Assembly: GCA_018882965.1 (NCBI GenBank) | Contig: VEQY01000006.1 | Span: 1-64,000, forward strand | Direction: 5' to 3' | DNA from: Mycobacterium sp. | GTDB taxonomy: Bacteria; Actinomycetota; Actinomycetes; Mycobacteriales; Mycobacteriaceae | Length of the DNA: 64,000 nt | Shown here: positions 54,435-62,659 of the stretch, piece by piece | How the letters are laid out: each line of letters starts with the position of its first letter | Position numbering within the stretch: position 1 is the first letter of the stretch | Notes under the pieces: model-generated | What the model saw: the letters and a program-made list of their open reading frames with translations, nothing else | Databases searched by the model: none | What the model was told of the DNA's origin: nothing | Made by a program: the position numbers and the translations under genes

Positions 54435-55973
54435 TCAGCCAGGCGTGCTGCCACGCTTCGGGCGAAGCAGCACCAGCGCGGCCACGATCGCCAGGGCCGG
54501 AACCACGGCCATCATCAGACTCACCTCGTGGATCGCCCGCAACCAGCTGTCGGTAGCCTCCGACACCACCCAGCGGGCTTGGTCGGGGTCGAGCATCTCG
54601 CCGCTCGCCGACGGGTTCGGCACACCACCGTGGGCGACCCGCAGTGCCTCGCGCGCCTGCTCCTCGGTGATGCCCGACCCCTCGAGTTTGGGTCGCGCGT
54701 CCCGCAGGAACAGCATCGTGCCGAGCAGCGCGAACAGCGCCGGCCCCAGCGAATACGCGGCCTGACCGACGGCGGGCTTCACCGCCGAGACCACACCGCC
54801 GAGTTCAGGCGGGGCGCTGGACATCATGATCGTCGACTGGGGTGTCTGCACCACCGCTCCGCCGATGGCGTTGAGCGCGACAGCGATCCCGAGTATCGCG
54901 ATCGGGGTCGCGGTGTCCAGCCACGCCAGCATCACCATGCTCACCAGCAGGATGAACAACCCCCAGACGAGTACGGCCCGATCCCCGAACCGGACTGCTG
55001 CGCGGCCGGCCACGACCGCCGCCGCCGAGGCCACCAGCATCGCCGGGATGAGCAGAAGGCCCAGGACTTCCGGTGACTGCTCGCGAAGGGTCACCAGGTA
55101 GTAGGCGAACAGCAGGGTGCCGCCGCCGCCGAGGAAGTTGAAGGTCGCCCCGGCCAACAGCGCGGCGTTGAACCGGCCGGACGAGAACAGCCGCATGTCC
55201 AGCGCCGGAGCCTCGGTGCGCAACTCCCACCACACGAACGCCGCGCCCAGCAGCACCCCGACGACGATCAGCAGGATCGCCGCAAGATTGACGCCTCCCT
55301 GCAGGTCAGTGAGCCCGTAGATCAGAGTGAGCAGCGCGGCGGCGATCAGCAGGATGCCCACGAGGTCGAATCTGCGCCGATCGCGGATAGTCTCGGGCAC
55401 GTAGCGCAGGGTGATCAGCAGGGTCAGCACGGCCAGCGCAGGAGTGACCAGAAAACAGGCGCGCCAACCGAAGTGGGCGGCCAGCCAGCCGCCCAGCGCG
55501 GGCTGGAAAACCGCGAGAGCGTGGCCTGCTCCCAGGTACGCCGCGATGGCAGCGGCGCGGCGGCCGGCCGGGAAGACTGCGTTGACGATCGCCAGCGACA
55601 ATCCGAGCAGGAAGGCGAAGCCGACTCCGAGGCCGGCGCGGGCAATGATCATGACCCAGACGTGCGGGGCGGCCGCCCCCAGCACACCGAAGGCGATCGA
55701 CGCGTAGGCGCCGATCGCGAACATCCGCTTCATCCCGTAGAGGTCGCCCAGCGCTCCGGCACCGAGCACCGCGGCCGCGAGGGTCAGCGTGCACAGACAC
55801 GCCAGGAAACTGGCCGTGCCGGGACTGATCTGCAGCCCGCGACGCACTTCGGCAAGGTTGGCCGACAGGGTGGTGGGGTCTGCGGCTGTGACGCTGTAGC
55901 CCAAACCCATCGCGGCGATCGTCATGGTGGCGGCCAGCCCGCTGACTTCGACCTGCTTCTGGGCCTGCGGCAT
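54435..55973 (-). CDS. MFS transporter, drug-efflux type
   Basis: Membrane protein of 512 residues with 14 predicted segments (DHA2-like). The motif-A-like loop GALGDLYGMKRMF is near 75 and motif C-like residues GLGVGFAF near 115. The periplasmic loop with TEEQAREALRVAHGG and the last helix complete the 14-segment form. It may export lipophilic compounds. Substrate unknown. TAGCAT stands 6 bases before the ATG. It ends 18 bases before the acyl-CoA synthetase start and may be cotranscribed with it. Confidence 0.87.
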   Translation of the reverse strand: MPQAQKQVEVSGLAATMTIAAMGLGYSVTAADPTTLSANLAEVRRGLQISPGTASFLACLCTLTLAAAVLGAGALGDLYGMKRMFAIGAYASIAFGVLGAAAPHVWVMIIARAGLGVGFAFLLGLSLAIVNAVFPAGRRAAAIAAYLGAGHALAVFQPALGGWLAAHFGWRACFLVTPALAVLTLLITLRYVPETIRDRRRFDLVGILLIAAALLTLIYGLTDLQGGVNLAAILLIVVGVLLGAAFVWWELRTEAPALDMRLFSSGRFNAALLAGATFNFLGGGGTLLFAYYLVTLREQSPEVLGLLLIPAMLVASAAAVVAGRAAVRFGDRAVLVWGLFILLVSMVMLAWLDTATPIAILGIAVALNAIGGAVVQTPQSTIMMSSAPPELGGVVSAVKPAVGQAAYSLGPALFALLGTMLFLRDARPKLEGSGITEEQAREALRVAHGGVPNPSASGEMLDPDQARWVVSEATDSWLRAIHEVSLMMAVVPALAIVAALVLLRPKRGSTPG

Positions 55974-55979
55974 CCGCCG

Positions 55980-55985
55980 ATGCTA
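55980..55985 (-). promoter_or_regulatory. -10 hexamer TAGCAT, leaderless start of the MFS gene
   Basis: TANNNT with 6 bases (CGGCGG) to the ATG at 55973. It overlaps the stop region of the DUF3253 gene upstream. Confidence 0.5.
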
Positions 55986-55993
55986 TGCCCGCG

Positions 55994-56260
55994 TCAGGGC
56001 TGCCTGCCGCGGATTCGGATCGGGCCCGCCCAGGCCGTATCAGGGTCGAGCACGACGCCGCGCTGGCTGATTTCCACGACGCCCTCCCGCGCCAGCCCAC
56101 GCGCGGCCTCGCGGACGGATTCCATGACGTCACGCCAACCGTCGCCGGCCAGCGCCCGCGCCGCCTCCGAAGGGCACATGCTGCGATCCGGACCACGCTG
56201 GGCGACCAATCGCAGAATGACCGCGCGCAGGTTAGCGCCGGACGGTTCGTTGTCAGCCAT
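55994..56260 (-). CDS. DUF3253 family protein
   Basis: Small basic protein of 88 residues starting MADNEPSGANLRAVILRLVAQRG. The central CPSEAARALAGDGWRDVMESVREAARGLAREGVVEISQRGVVLDPD looks like a winged-helix fold, which is how DUF3253 reads. Extra codons upstream (to 56290) come from the 15-base tandem repeat and are not coding. DNA binding is plausible but unproven. It diverges from fadD8 with the repeat array between them. Confidence 0.8.
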   Translation of the reverse strand: MADNEPSGANLRAVILRLVAQRGPDRSMCPSEAARALAGDGWRDVMESVREAARGLAREGVVEISQRGVVLDPDTAWAGPIRIRGRQP

Positions 56261-56303
56261 AGCCGTTCCAAAGATAGCCGTACCAAACACAGCCGTTCTA
56301 ACC
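56259..56303. repeat. 15-base tandem repeat x3 between DUF3253 and fadD8
   Basis: Units ATAGCCGTTCCAAAG (56259-56273), ATAGCCGTACCAAAC (56274-56288) and ACAGCCGTTCTAACC (56289-56303) fill the gap. They cover both start sites' upstream DNA, including TATCTT for the minus strand and TAACCT for fadD8, so they look like a multi-site operator. Confidence 0.7.
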
Positions 56304-56304
56304 T
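56299..56304 (+). promoter_or_regulatory. -10 hexamer TAACCT, leaderless start of fadD8
   Basis: TANNNT with 7 bases to the ATG at 56312. It lies in the third repeat unit. Confidence 0.6.
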
Positions 56305-56311
56305 GTTACTC

Positions 56312-57913
56312 ATGACCTCCGACCTGTTGCGCCACCCTCTGCATTCCGGTCACCTCACCGTCGGCGCCCTCAAGCGCAACAGCAGTCGGCCGGTGCTCTA
56401 CCTCGGTGACACGACCCTGACAGGCGGCGAGCTCGCCGATCGGATCAGTCAGTACATCCAGGCCTTCGAGGCGCTCGGTGCCGGCACCGGCGCGACGGTC
56501 GGACTGCTGGCCCTCAACCGACCCGAGGTGCTGATGATTATCGGCGCCGGGCAGACCCAGGGCTTCCGCCGCACCGCGCTGCATCCGCTGGGATCGCTGG
56601 ACGACCACGCGTACGTCCTCGACGACGCCGGTGCGACTGCCCTGATCATCGACCCCAATCCGATGTTCGTCGAGCGTGCCTTGGGCCTACTGGAGAGGGT
56701 GCCCTCGCTCAAGCGCCTGCTGACACTCGGGCCGGTGCCGCCGGAGTTGGCCGAGGTTGGCGTGGATCTGATCGCCGAGGCCAGCACCTACTCGCCAAAA
56801 CCGTTGCACGCGGCTGATTTACCACCGGATCACATCGGCGGTCTGACCTACACCGGGGGCACCACCGGCAAGCCGAAAGGGGTGATCGGCACCGTCGGGA
56901 ACATCACCGCGATGACCACGATCCAGCTCGCGGAATGGGAATGGCCCGAGCATCCGCGCTTCCTGATGTGTACTCCGCTGTCTCACGCGGGCGCCGCGTT
57001 CTTCGTTCCGACGATCGTCAAGGGCGGCGAGATGATCGTGCTGCCGAAATTCGATCCCGCTGAGGTGCTGGCCACCATCGAGGAGCGGCGGATCACCGCC
57101 ACCATGCTGGTGCCGTCGATGATCTACGCCCTGATGGACCACCCGGATTCGCACACCCGCGACCTGTCGTCGCTGCAGACGGTGTACTACGGGGCCTCCG
57201 CGATGAATCCGGTACGCCTCGCCGAGGCGATCCGCCGGTTCGGGCCGATCTTCGCGCAGTACTACGGACAGTCCGAGGCACCGATGGTGATCACCTATCT
57301 GGCCAAGGGCGAACACACCGCCGATCGACTGACTTCGTGCGGACGCCCGACGCTGTTCGCCCGCACCGCACTGCTCGACCCCGACGGCAAGCCGGTGGCC
57401 CGGGGCGAGGTCGGGGAGATCTGCGTGTCCGGACCGCTGCTCTGCGGGGGGTACTGGAACCTGCCTGAGGAGACCGCCAAGACCTTCAGTGGCGGCTGGC
57501 TGCACACCGGTGACCTGGCGCGGGAGGACGAGGAGGGCTTCTGGTACATCGTCGACCGCGTCAAGGACATGATCGTCACCGGAGGTTTCAACGTCTTTCC
57601 GCGCGAAGTGGAAGACGTCGTGGCCGAGCACCCGGCGGTCGCCCAGGTCTGCGTTATCGGCACACCCGACGAGAAGTGGGGGGAGGCGGTGACCGCAGTC
57701 GTCGTCTTGCGCCCCGACCACCCGCGCGACGACGCGGCGATCGCGCAGCTGACCACCGAGATCCAGGCGACGGTCAAAGAGCGGAAGGGGTCGGTGCAGT
57801 CACCGAAGCAGGTGATCGTCACCGACTCGGTTCCGGTGACCGCGCTGGGTAAGCCGGACAAGAAGGCCGTGCGCGCGCAGTTCTGGCAGGGAACGGAGCG
57901 GGCCGTCGGGTAG
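56312..57913 (+). CDS. fadD8: Fatty-acid-CoA ligase FadD8
   Basis: AMP-forming ligase of 533 residues. The ATP motif is YTGGTTGKPKG near 180-190, YYGQSEAPMV is the adenine-binding segment, TGDLAREDEEGFWYIVDR and VTGGFNVFPREVE the hinge, and TALGKPDKKAVR holds the catalytic Lys. The start MTSDLLRHPLHSGHLTVGALKRN resembles M. tuberculosis Rv0551c, which is likewise close to menB. Acyl substrate unknown. The frame opens far upstream, over the divergent gene, and that part is discarded. menB follows after 35 bases with its own predicted promoter. Confidence 0.9.
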   Translation: MTSDLLRHPLHSGHLTVGALKRNSSRPVLYLGDTTLTGGELADRISQYIQAFEALGAGTGATVGLLALNRPEVLMIIGAGQTQGFRRTALHPLGSLDDHAYVLDDAGATALIIDPNPMFVERALGLLERVPSLKRLLTLGPVPPELAEVGVDLIAEASTYSPKPLHAADLPPDHIGGLTYTGGTTGKPKGVIGTVGNITAMTTIQLAEWEWPEHPRFLMCTPLSHAGAAFFVPTIVKGGEMIVLPKFDPAEVLATIEERRITATMLVPSMIYALMDHPDSHTRDLSSLQTVYYGASAMNPVRLAEAIRRFGPIFAQYYGQSEAPMVITYLAKGEHTADRLTSCGRPTLFARTALLDPDGKPVARGEVGEICVSGPLLCGGYWNLPEETAKTFSGGWLHTGDLAREDEEGFWYIVDRVKDMIVTGGFNVFPREVEDVVAEHPAVAQVCVIGTPDEKWGEAVTAVVVLRPDHPRDDAAIAQLTTEIQATVKERKGSVQSPKQVIVTDSVPVTALGKPDKKAVRAQFWQGTERAVG

Positions 57914-57935
57914 CCCGGCGGTTCAGGTGCTGGCG

Positions 57936-57941
57936 TACGGT
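57936..57941 (+). promoter_or_regulatory. -10 hexamer TACGGT, leaderless start of menB
   Basis: TANNNT with 7 bases to the GTG at 57949. Confidence 0.6.
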
Positions 57942-57948
57942 CTTGGGA

Positions 57949-58863
57949 GTGAGCGACAGCCCGTTCAACCCGGCACTCTGGCAGCCGGTCGAGGGATTCG
58001 CCGACCTGACCGACATCACCTATCACCGGCACGTGCTCGACGGTGTTCGGCAACCGACGGTCCGGGTCGCGTTCGATCGGCCAGAGGTGCGCAATGCGTT
58101 CCGCCCGCACACCGTCGACGAGCTCTATCGTGCGCTCGACCACAGCCGGATGTCCCCCGACGTCGGGGTGGTGCTGCTGACCGGGAACGGTCCCTCCCCC
58201 AAGGACGGCGGGTGGGCCTTCTGCTCCGGCGGCGATCAGCGGATCCGCGGCCGGACCGGGTACCAGTACGCGAGCGGCGATACCGCCGACTCCGTTGACG
58301 TCGCCCGCGCCGGCAGGCTGCACATCCTGGAAGTGCAGCGGCTGATCCGGTTCATGCCCAAGCCCGTCATCTGCCTCGTCAACGGATGGGCGGCGGGCGG
58401 CGGGCACAGCCTGCACGTCGTCTGTGACCTGACCCTCGCCAGTCGCGAGCATGCGCGATTCAAGCAGACCGACGCCGATGTCGGCAGCTTCGACGGAGGC
58501 TATGGAAGCGCCTATCTGGCCCGACAGGTCGGGCAGAAGTTCGCTCGGGAGATTTTCTTTCTCGGGCGCTCCTACACCGCTGAGCAAATGCATCGGATGG
58601 GCGCTGTCAACGCGGTGATCGACCACGCCGACCTCGAGAGCGAGGGTTTGCAATGGGCCGCCGAAATCAATGCGAAATCGCCTCAGGCACAACGCATGCT
58701 GAAGTATGCCTTCAACCTCCTCGACGATGGTCTGGTCGGTCAGCAGCTCTTCGCCGGTGAAGCGACCAGGCTGGCGTACATGACCGACGAAGCGGTGGAA
58801 GGTCGCGACGCATTTCTGGAGAAGCGCGATCCGGACTGGAGCCGGTTTCCGCGCTACTTCTGA
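57949..58863 (+). CDS. menB: 1,4-Dihydroxy-2-naphthoyl-CoA synthase MenB
   Basis: Crotonase-fold enzyme of 304 residues closing the naphthoate ring from o-succinylbenzoyl-CoA. LTGNGPSPKDGGWAFCSGGDQRIRG, YASGDTADSVDVARAG, VNGWAAGGGHSLHVVCDLTLAS and the catalytic DADVGSFDGGYGSAYLARQ are nearly identical to M. tuberculosis MenB as I remember it. The start is shorter by about 10 residues at the N-terminus. GTG 57949 is preferred over TTG 57943 because of the leaderless -10. Confidence 0.96.
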   Translation: MSDSPFNPALWQPVEGFADLTDITYHRHVLDGVRQPTVRVAFDRPEVRNAFRPHTVDELYRALDHSRMSPDVGVVLLTGNGPSPKDGGWAFCSGGDQRIRGRTGYQYASGDTADSVDVARAGRLHILEVQRLIRFMPKPVICLVNGWAAGGGHSLHVVCDLTLASREHARFKQTDADVGSFDGGYGSAYLARQVGQKFAREIFFLGRSYTAEQMHRMGAVNAVIDHADLESEGLQWAAEINAKSPQAQRMLKYAFNLLDDGLVGQQLFAGEATRLAYMTDEAVEGRDAFLEKRDPDWSRFPRYF

Positions 58864-58885
58864 GGCATCCCTACACTCGAAGACC

Positions 58886-59761
58886 GTGACTCCCCTGCGC
58901 CGACGGCTGACCGAAGCGATCTCGCTCACCGCGATGCGCCCACCACTTCGTTTTCCGGGCCTGCCAGGCTTCCCGGCTTCGCGTCGAATCCGACTGCGTG
59001 GCAAGCGCGTCTTGATCACCGGTGCCTCCTCCGGAATCGGGGAAGCCGGCGCGGAGAAATTCGCCGCCGCGGGTGCGGAGGTGATCGTCGTCGCGCGCCG
59101 GGGTGATCTTCTCGCGGCGCTATCGGACCGGATCGCCGAAGCCGGCGGGACCGCTACCGCAATCCCCTGCGACCTCTCGGATCTTGATGCCGTCGATGCC
59201 CTGGTCGACACCGTTGAACAGCGTCTGGGCGGAGTGGACATTTTGGTTAACAACGCCGGCCGGTCGATCCGCCGACCGTTAGCCGAGTCGCTTGACCGCT
59301 GGCATGACGTCGAGCGCACCATGATGCTGAACTACTTCTCGCCGCTGCGGCTGATCCGCGGGCTGGCGCCGGGGATGATCGAGCGCGGCGACGGGCACAT
59401 CATCAACGTGTCGACCTGGGGCGTGCTGGGTGAGGCTTCCCCGCTGTTCGGGGTCTATAACGCGTCGAAGGCGGCCTTGAGCACAGTGAGTCGAGTCATC
59501 GACACGGAGTGGTCGCGTCGGGGCGTGCACTCCACGACGCTGTATTACCCGCTGGTGGCCACCCCGATGATCCTGCCGACCAAGGACTACGAGGGCCTCC
59601 CGGCCCTCAGCCCCGCCGAGGCCGCCCAGTGGATGATCGACGCGGCAAGACACCGCCCGGTGCGGATCGCGCCGCGCATCGGGGTCACCGCCCGGGCCGT
59701 CGACGTGGTCGCTCCGGGCCTGCTCCACGGCCTGATGAAACGACAGCGCATGCAGCCCTAG
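58886..59761 (+). CDS. Short-chain dehydrogenase
   Basis: SDR of 291 residues: TGASSGIG near 46-53, NNAGRS near 122, catalytic Ser in NVSTWG, and Y-x3-K in YNASK. The N-terminal 40 residues (RLTEAISLTAMRPPLRFPGLPGF) form an amphipathic lead that may attach to membrane. The position matches M. tuberculosis Rv0547c. TACACT lies 8 bases before the GTG. Substrate unknown. Its TAG stop doubles as the start of the next gene's -10 hexamer. Confidence 0.88.
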   Translation: MTPLRRRLTEAISLTAMRPPLRFPGLPGFPASRRIRLRGKRVLITGASSGIGEAGAEKFAAAGAEVIVVARRGDLLAALSDRIAEAGGTATAIPCDLSDLDAVDALVDTVEQRLGGVDILVNNAGRSIRRPLAESLDRWHDVERTMMLNYFSPLRLIRGLAPGMIERGDGHIINVSTWGVLGEASPLFGVYNASKAALSTVSRVIDTEWSRRGVHSTTLYYPLVATPMILPTKDYEGLPALSPAEAAQWMIDAARHRPVRIAPRIGVTARAVDVVAPGLLHGLMKRQRMQP

Positions 59762-59764
59762 GCT
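59759..59764 (+). promoter_or_regulatory. -10 hexamer TAGGCT made from the SDR stop codon
   Basis: The SDR stop TAG begins TAGGCT, which has 6 bases to the ATG at 59771. Confidence 0.55.
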
Positions 59765-59770
59765 GGACCC

Positions 59771-60157
59771 ATGGAGATTCTGGCGAGCCGGGTGTTGTTC
59801 CGGCCGTCCGACTACCCTCGCTCACTGGTCTTCTACCGCGACGCCCTGGGATTGGCGATCGCCCGGGAGTACCCGGGCGGCACGGTGTTTCATGCCGGTC
59901 AGTCGCTGATCGAACTGGCCGGCCACGGGACGCCGACCCATCCGGGAGGACCCTTTCCCGGCGCGCTGTGGCTGCAGGTGCGCGATGTCTACGCCGTTGA
60001 GGCGCTGCTGCGGGAGCGCGGTGTGGCGATCATTCGTCCCGCTCGGCAGGAACCCTGGGGACTGCACGAGATGCACGTGTCCGACCCCGACGGGGTCACG
60101 CTGATATTCGTGCAGATCCCGGCGACCCACCCCTTGCGCCGGGATTCCCGCGGGTGA
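59771..60157 (+). CDS. Glyoxalase/VOC-family protein
   Basis: Protein of 128 residues with the paired beta-alpha-beta-beta-beta units of the vicinal oxygen chelate fold: VLFRPSDYPRSLVFYRDALGLAIAREYPGG, then LWLQVRDVYAVEALLRERG and MHVSDPDGVTLIFVQIP. A possible metal ligand is the His in EMHVSDPDG. It matches M. tuberculosis Rv0546c. Substrate unknown: lyase, dioxygenase and resistance proteins share the fold. The TGA abuts the stop of the next gene within TGATCA. Confidence 0.85.
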   Translation: MEILASRVLFRPSDYPRSLVFYRDALGLAIAREYPGGTVFHAGQSLIELAGHGTPTHPGGPFPGALWLQVRDVYAVEALLRERGVAIIRPARQEPWGLHEMHVSDPDGVTLIFVQIPATHPLRRDSRG

Positions 60158-60508
60158 TCAGCGGCGTTCGGAGGCCAGCGGCCAGCCCACCGACGCCAGC
60201 CGCGCCGCGACCTGGTGGATCTCCTCGGGATTGGGTTCCTTCTCGATCACCGATCTGACCGCCGCGCGGATCTGCTCCTCGGTGACGGGAGTTTCGAAGT
60301 CGGCCTCCCGCAGGATCGTCGCAGCCGCCTTGACCACCTCATCCTCGTTCAGCGTGCGCATCAACAACGCCAGCAGCGGGAAGTAGTCCTTGGGCGGAAC
60401 CCCGTGCGGGTAGCCCTCGTGCAGCCAGTCCAGGACGTTGTCGACGAACTCGTGCTGCTGTTCGGCAGACCCCGGCTGGCCGTTCGGCGGTGGCTGTTGC
60501 CCAGACAT
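60158..60508 (-). CDS. DUF3349 family protein, copy 1
   Basis: Small helical protein of 116 residues (MSGQQPPPNG, then VLDWLHEGYPHGVPPKDYFPLLALLMRTLNEDEV, ending RLASVGWPLASERR). It shares the GYPxGVPxxDYxPxLALL and RLAxxGWPL blocks with copy 2 at 62352. Function unknown. The start is 2 bases after the stop of the 60511-60831 gene, so it ends the pitA operon. Confidence 0.88.
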   Translation of the reverse strand: MSGQQPPPNGQPGSAEQQHEFVDNVLDWLHEGYPHGVPPKDYFPLLALLMRTLNEDEVVKAAATILREADFETPVTEEQIRAAVRSVIEKEPNPEEIHQVAARLASVGWPLASERR

Positions 60509-60510
60509 CG

Positions 60511-60831
60511 TCACTTCACAATCTGGCCGCTGGGATGATGCGGCGCGATCCCGCCGGGCATCATCGGGAACAGGTCGATTCCGAAATGGTGGATCACTGT
60601 CGCCCTGGTGATCCAGGCCACCGCGGTGACGATCACCCACGCGACCAAGACGAATAGCGCTATCCCCAGGAACTTCAGTGCCGGGTTCGGCTTGTGAACG
60701 ACATGGTCGGCCTCCTCGCCGCCGGCCCCGAAGGAATACGCCAGCATCCCCATTGCGAAAACCGCGGGCAGCCCGGCGCCCAGGAGCAGGCCGATGAACA
60801 ACACCCTGAAGATGCTTTCCGCGTAATGCAT
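60511..60831 (-). CDS. Small membrane protein downstream of pitA
   Basis: Protein of 106 residues with two hydrophobic segments (FRVLFIGLLLGAGLPAVFAMGML and FLGIALFVLVAWVIVTAVAWI). The loop between them holds GGEEADHVVHKPNP. The ATG shares a base with the pitA stop (TGATG). A GTG one codon earlier is also possible. It matches M. tuberculosis Rv0544c in place. A partner of PitA is suggested by coupling only. Confidence 0.85.
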   Translation of the reverse strand: MHYAESIFRVLFIGLLLGAGLPAVFAMGMLAYSFGAGGEEADHVVHKPNPALKFLGIALFVLVAWVIVTAVAWITRATVIHHFGIDLFPMMPGGIAPHHPSGQIVK

Positions 60832-62111
60832 CACACCGCCGCCTTCGGCTTGGATTCGGGCACGGACTTCCTTCTGGCAGTCTTGGTGGTCGCCGCCGCA
60901 TCGCGGACCTCCGCCGGGACGACCGAGTTGGTCGAGGAATCCCAGTCGGCATTGACGTTGCTGTGGTCGACCTTCTGCTGCTGGGCCCGCCACCACATGT
61001 AGAACGACAGTCCGACCAGGATCACGAAGATCACGCCGTCACCGACCAGAGCTGAGCCGGTGAGGCTCTTCAAGGCGTAGGAGATCCCGTACGAGAGCGC
61101 TCCGACCAGGGCTGCGGCCGGCAGGGTTGTCAGCCAGGCCACCGCCATCCGGCCGGCCACCGCCCAGCGCACCTCGGCACCGGGCTTACCGACACCGCTG
61201 CCCATGATGGAACCGGTGGCCACGTGAGTGGTGGACAGCGCCATCCCGGCCGCGCTGGAACTGAGGATGATCGCCGCCGAGGACGCCTCGGCAGCGAGAC
61301 CCTGCGGGGATTCGATCTCGACAAGACCCTTGCCGAGCGTGCGGATCACCCGCCAACCGCCGAGGTAGGTGCCCAGCGCTATCGCCACGGCGCAGCTGGC
61401 GATGATCCAGAACGGCAGCCCCTGCTGTTTGACGTCACCGGTGAGATGGCCGGTGGTGATCAGGGCCAGCGCGATGACGCCCATCGTCTTCTGCGCGTCG
61501 TTGGTTCCGTGGGAGAGCGCGACCAGCGACGCGGTGGCGATCTGACCCCAGCGGAAACCTTCCTCACGGCGGCGGGCCAGCACCCTGCGGGTGATCCGGT
61601 AGACCAGCCAGGTGCCGCAGGCGGCAACCACACCGGCGATCACCGGCGCCGCGATGGCCGGGATGATCACCTTCGCGGTCACCCCGCTCCAATTGACTCC
61701 GCTGGTGCCCAGCGCGGCCAGGGCGGCCCCGATCAAGCCCCCGAACAACGCGTGCGAGGAGCTCGACGGAATGCCGAAGAGCCAGGTCAGCAAGTTCCAC
61801 AGAATCCCGCCGATGAGGCCGGCGAAGATGATCGTCAGCCCGGTCGAGGCGTCGATGCCCGGCAGCAGGGCCCCGGATTTGGAGTCCTGGATCTTCAGCA
61901 CCGACGTGGTCACGGTCAGCGCCACCTCCACGGAGAGGAAGGCGCCGACAAGGTTGAGGATGCCCGCGAGCAGGACGGCGGTCTTGGGCTTGAGCGCCCG
62001 GGTGGCGATCGAGGTGGCCATGGCGTTCCCGGTGTCATGGAACCCGTTGGTGAAGTCGAAAGCCAGGGCCGTCGCAATCAACAAAACCAAGATCACCATT
62101 TCTGCGCTCAC
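60831..62111 (-). CDS. pitA: Low-affinity phosphate transporter PitA
   Basis: Inorganic phosphate transporter of 426 residues. The Pit-family signature FDFTNGFHDTGNAMA is at 19-33. A second related repeat (GTNDAQKTMGVIAL) occurs in the second half, with about 10 membrane segments. A basic C-terminal tail (ATTKTARRKSVPESKPKAAV) is cytoplasmic. It corresponds to Rv0545c, but here it and its two downstream genes point against menB and menE. The gap 62112-62351 to the divergent gene (240 bases) shows no element I can support. Confidence 0.94.
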   Translation of the reverse strand: MSAEMVILVLLIATALAFDFTNGFHDTGNAMATSIATRALKPKTAVLLAGILNLVGAFLSVEVALTVTTSVLKIQDSKSGALLPGIDASTGLTIIFAGLIGGILWNLLTWLFGIPSSSSHALFGGLIGAALAALGTSGVNWSGVTAKVIIPAIAAPVIAGVVAACGTWLVYRITRRVLARRREEGFRWGQIATASLVALSHGTNDAQKTMGVIALALITTGHLTGDVKQQGLPFWIIASCAVAIALGTYLGGWRVIRTLGKGLVEIESPQGLAAEASSAAIILSSSAAGMALSTTHVATGSIMGSGVGKPGAEVRWAVAGRMAVAWLTTLPAAALVGALSYGISYALKSLTGSALVGDGVIFVILVGLSFYMWWRAQQQKVDHSNVNADWDSSTNSVVPAEVRDAAATTKTARRKSVPESKPKAAV

Positions 62112-62351
62112 AAGCCGCCATTCTGCTGCGTGGACGACCCTGCTGACCAGTTTTCAGCGGTCGACGGCCAGGCGACGACCTGCCGGTTTACCGGCCCCGT
62201 AGAGATATTCACCCGCTGTTCACCTTCAGTACCCCCGTGCAGTGCCCCGGCGGTTCCTGCCCGGGGATTCCGGCCGGGCCGCGATCACCTGTCGAACCTG
62301 CGTGAGACCGCCTACGATCGAGTTCGCACGGCCGGTTTGGAGGTGACACGG

Positions 62352-62654
62352 GTGAACCGATTCCTCAGCAACATCGTGTCGTGGCTGCGCTCCGGCTATC
62401 CCGACGGCGTACCGGAACAGGACTACCTGCCGATCCTCGCCCTGCTCTCGCGCGGCCTGAGCAAGCAGGAGGTGGTCCAGGTCGCCCGCGAACTGCGGAA
62501 CATCCCTGTTCTGGACTACATCGACATCGGAGCGGAAATCCTCAGGATCACCGACGAGTTGCCGATACCGGCCGATGTCGAGCGGGTGCGGGCCAGACTG
62601 GCCAGGTACGGCTGGCCGCTCAACGATCAGCGCGACAGCGAGGACGCGGGATAG
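62352..62654 (+). CDS. DUF3349 family protein, copy 2
   Basis: Protein of 100 residues starting VNRFLSNIVSWLRSGYPDGVPEQDYLPILALLSRGLSKQ, ending RLARYGWPLNDQRDSEDAG. The GTG at 62352 has GGAGG 8 bases before it. The GTG at 62343 overlaps that site. The size and place before menE fit M. tuberculosis Rv0543c, so this is probably the original copy and the one at 60158 an extra. Function unknown. Confidence 0.88.
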   Translation: MNRFLSNIVSWLRSGYPDGVPEQDYLPILALLSRGLSKQEVVQVARELRNIPVLDYIDIGAEILRITDELPIPADVERVRARLARYGWPLNDQRDSEDAG

Positions 62655-62659
62655 CCACT

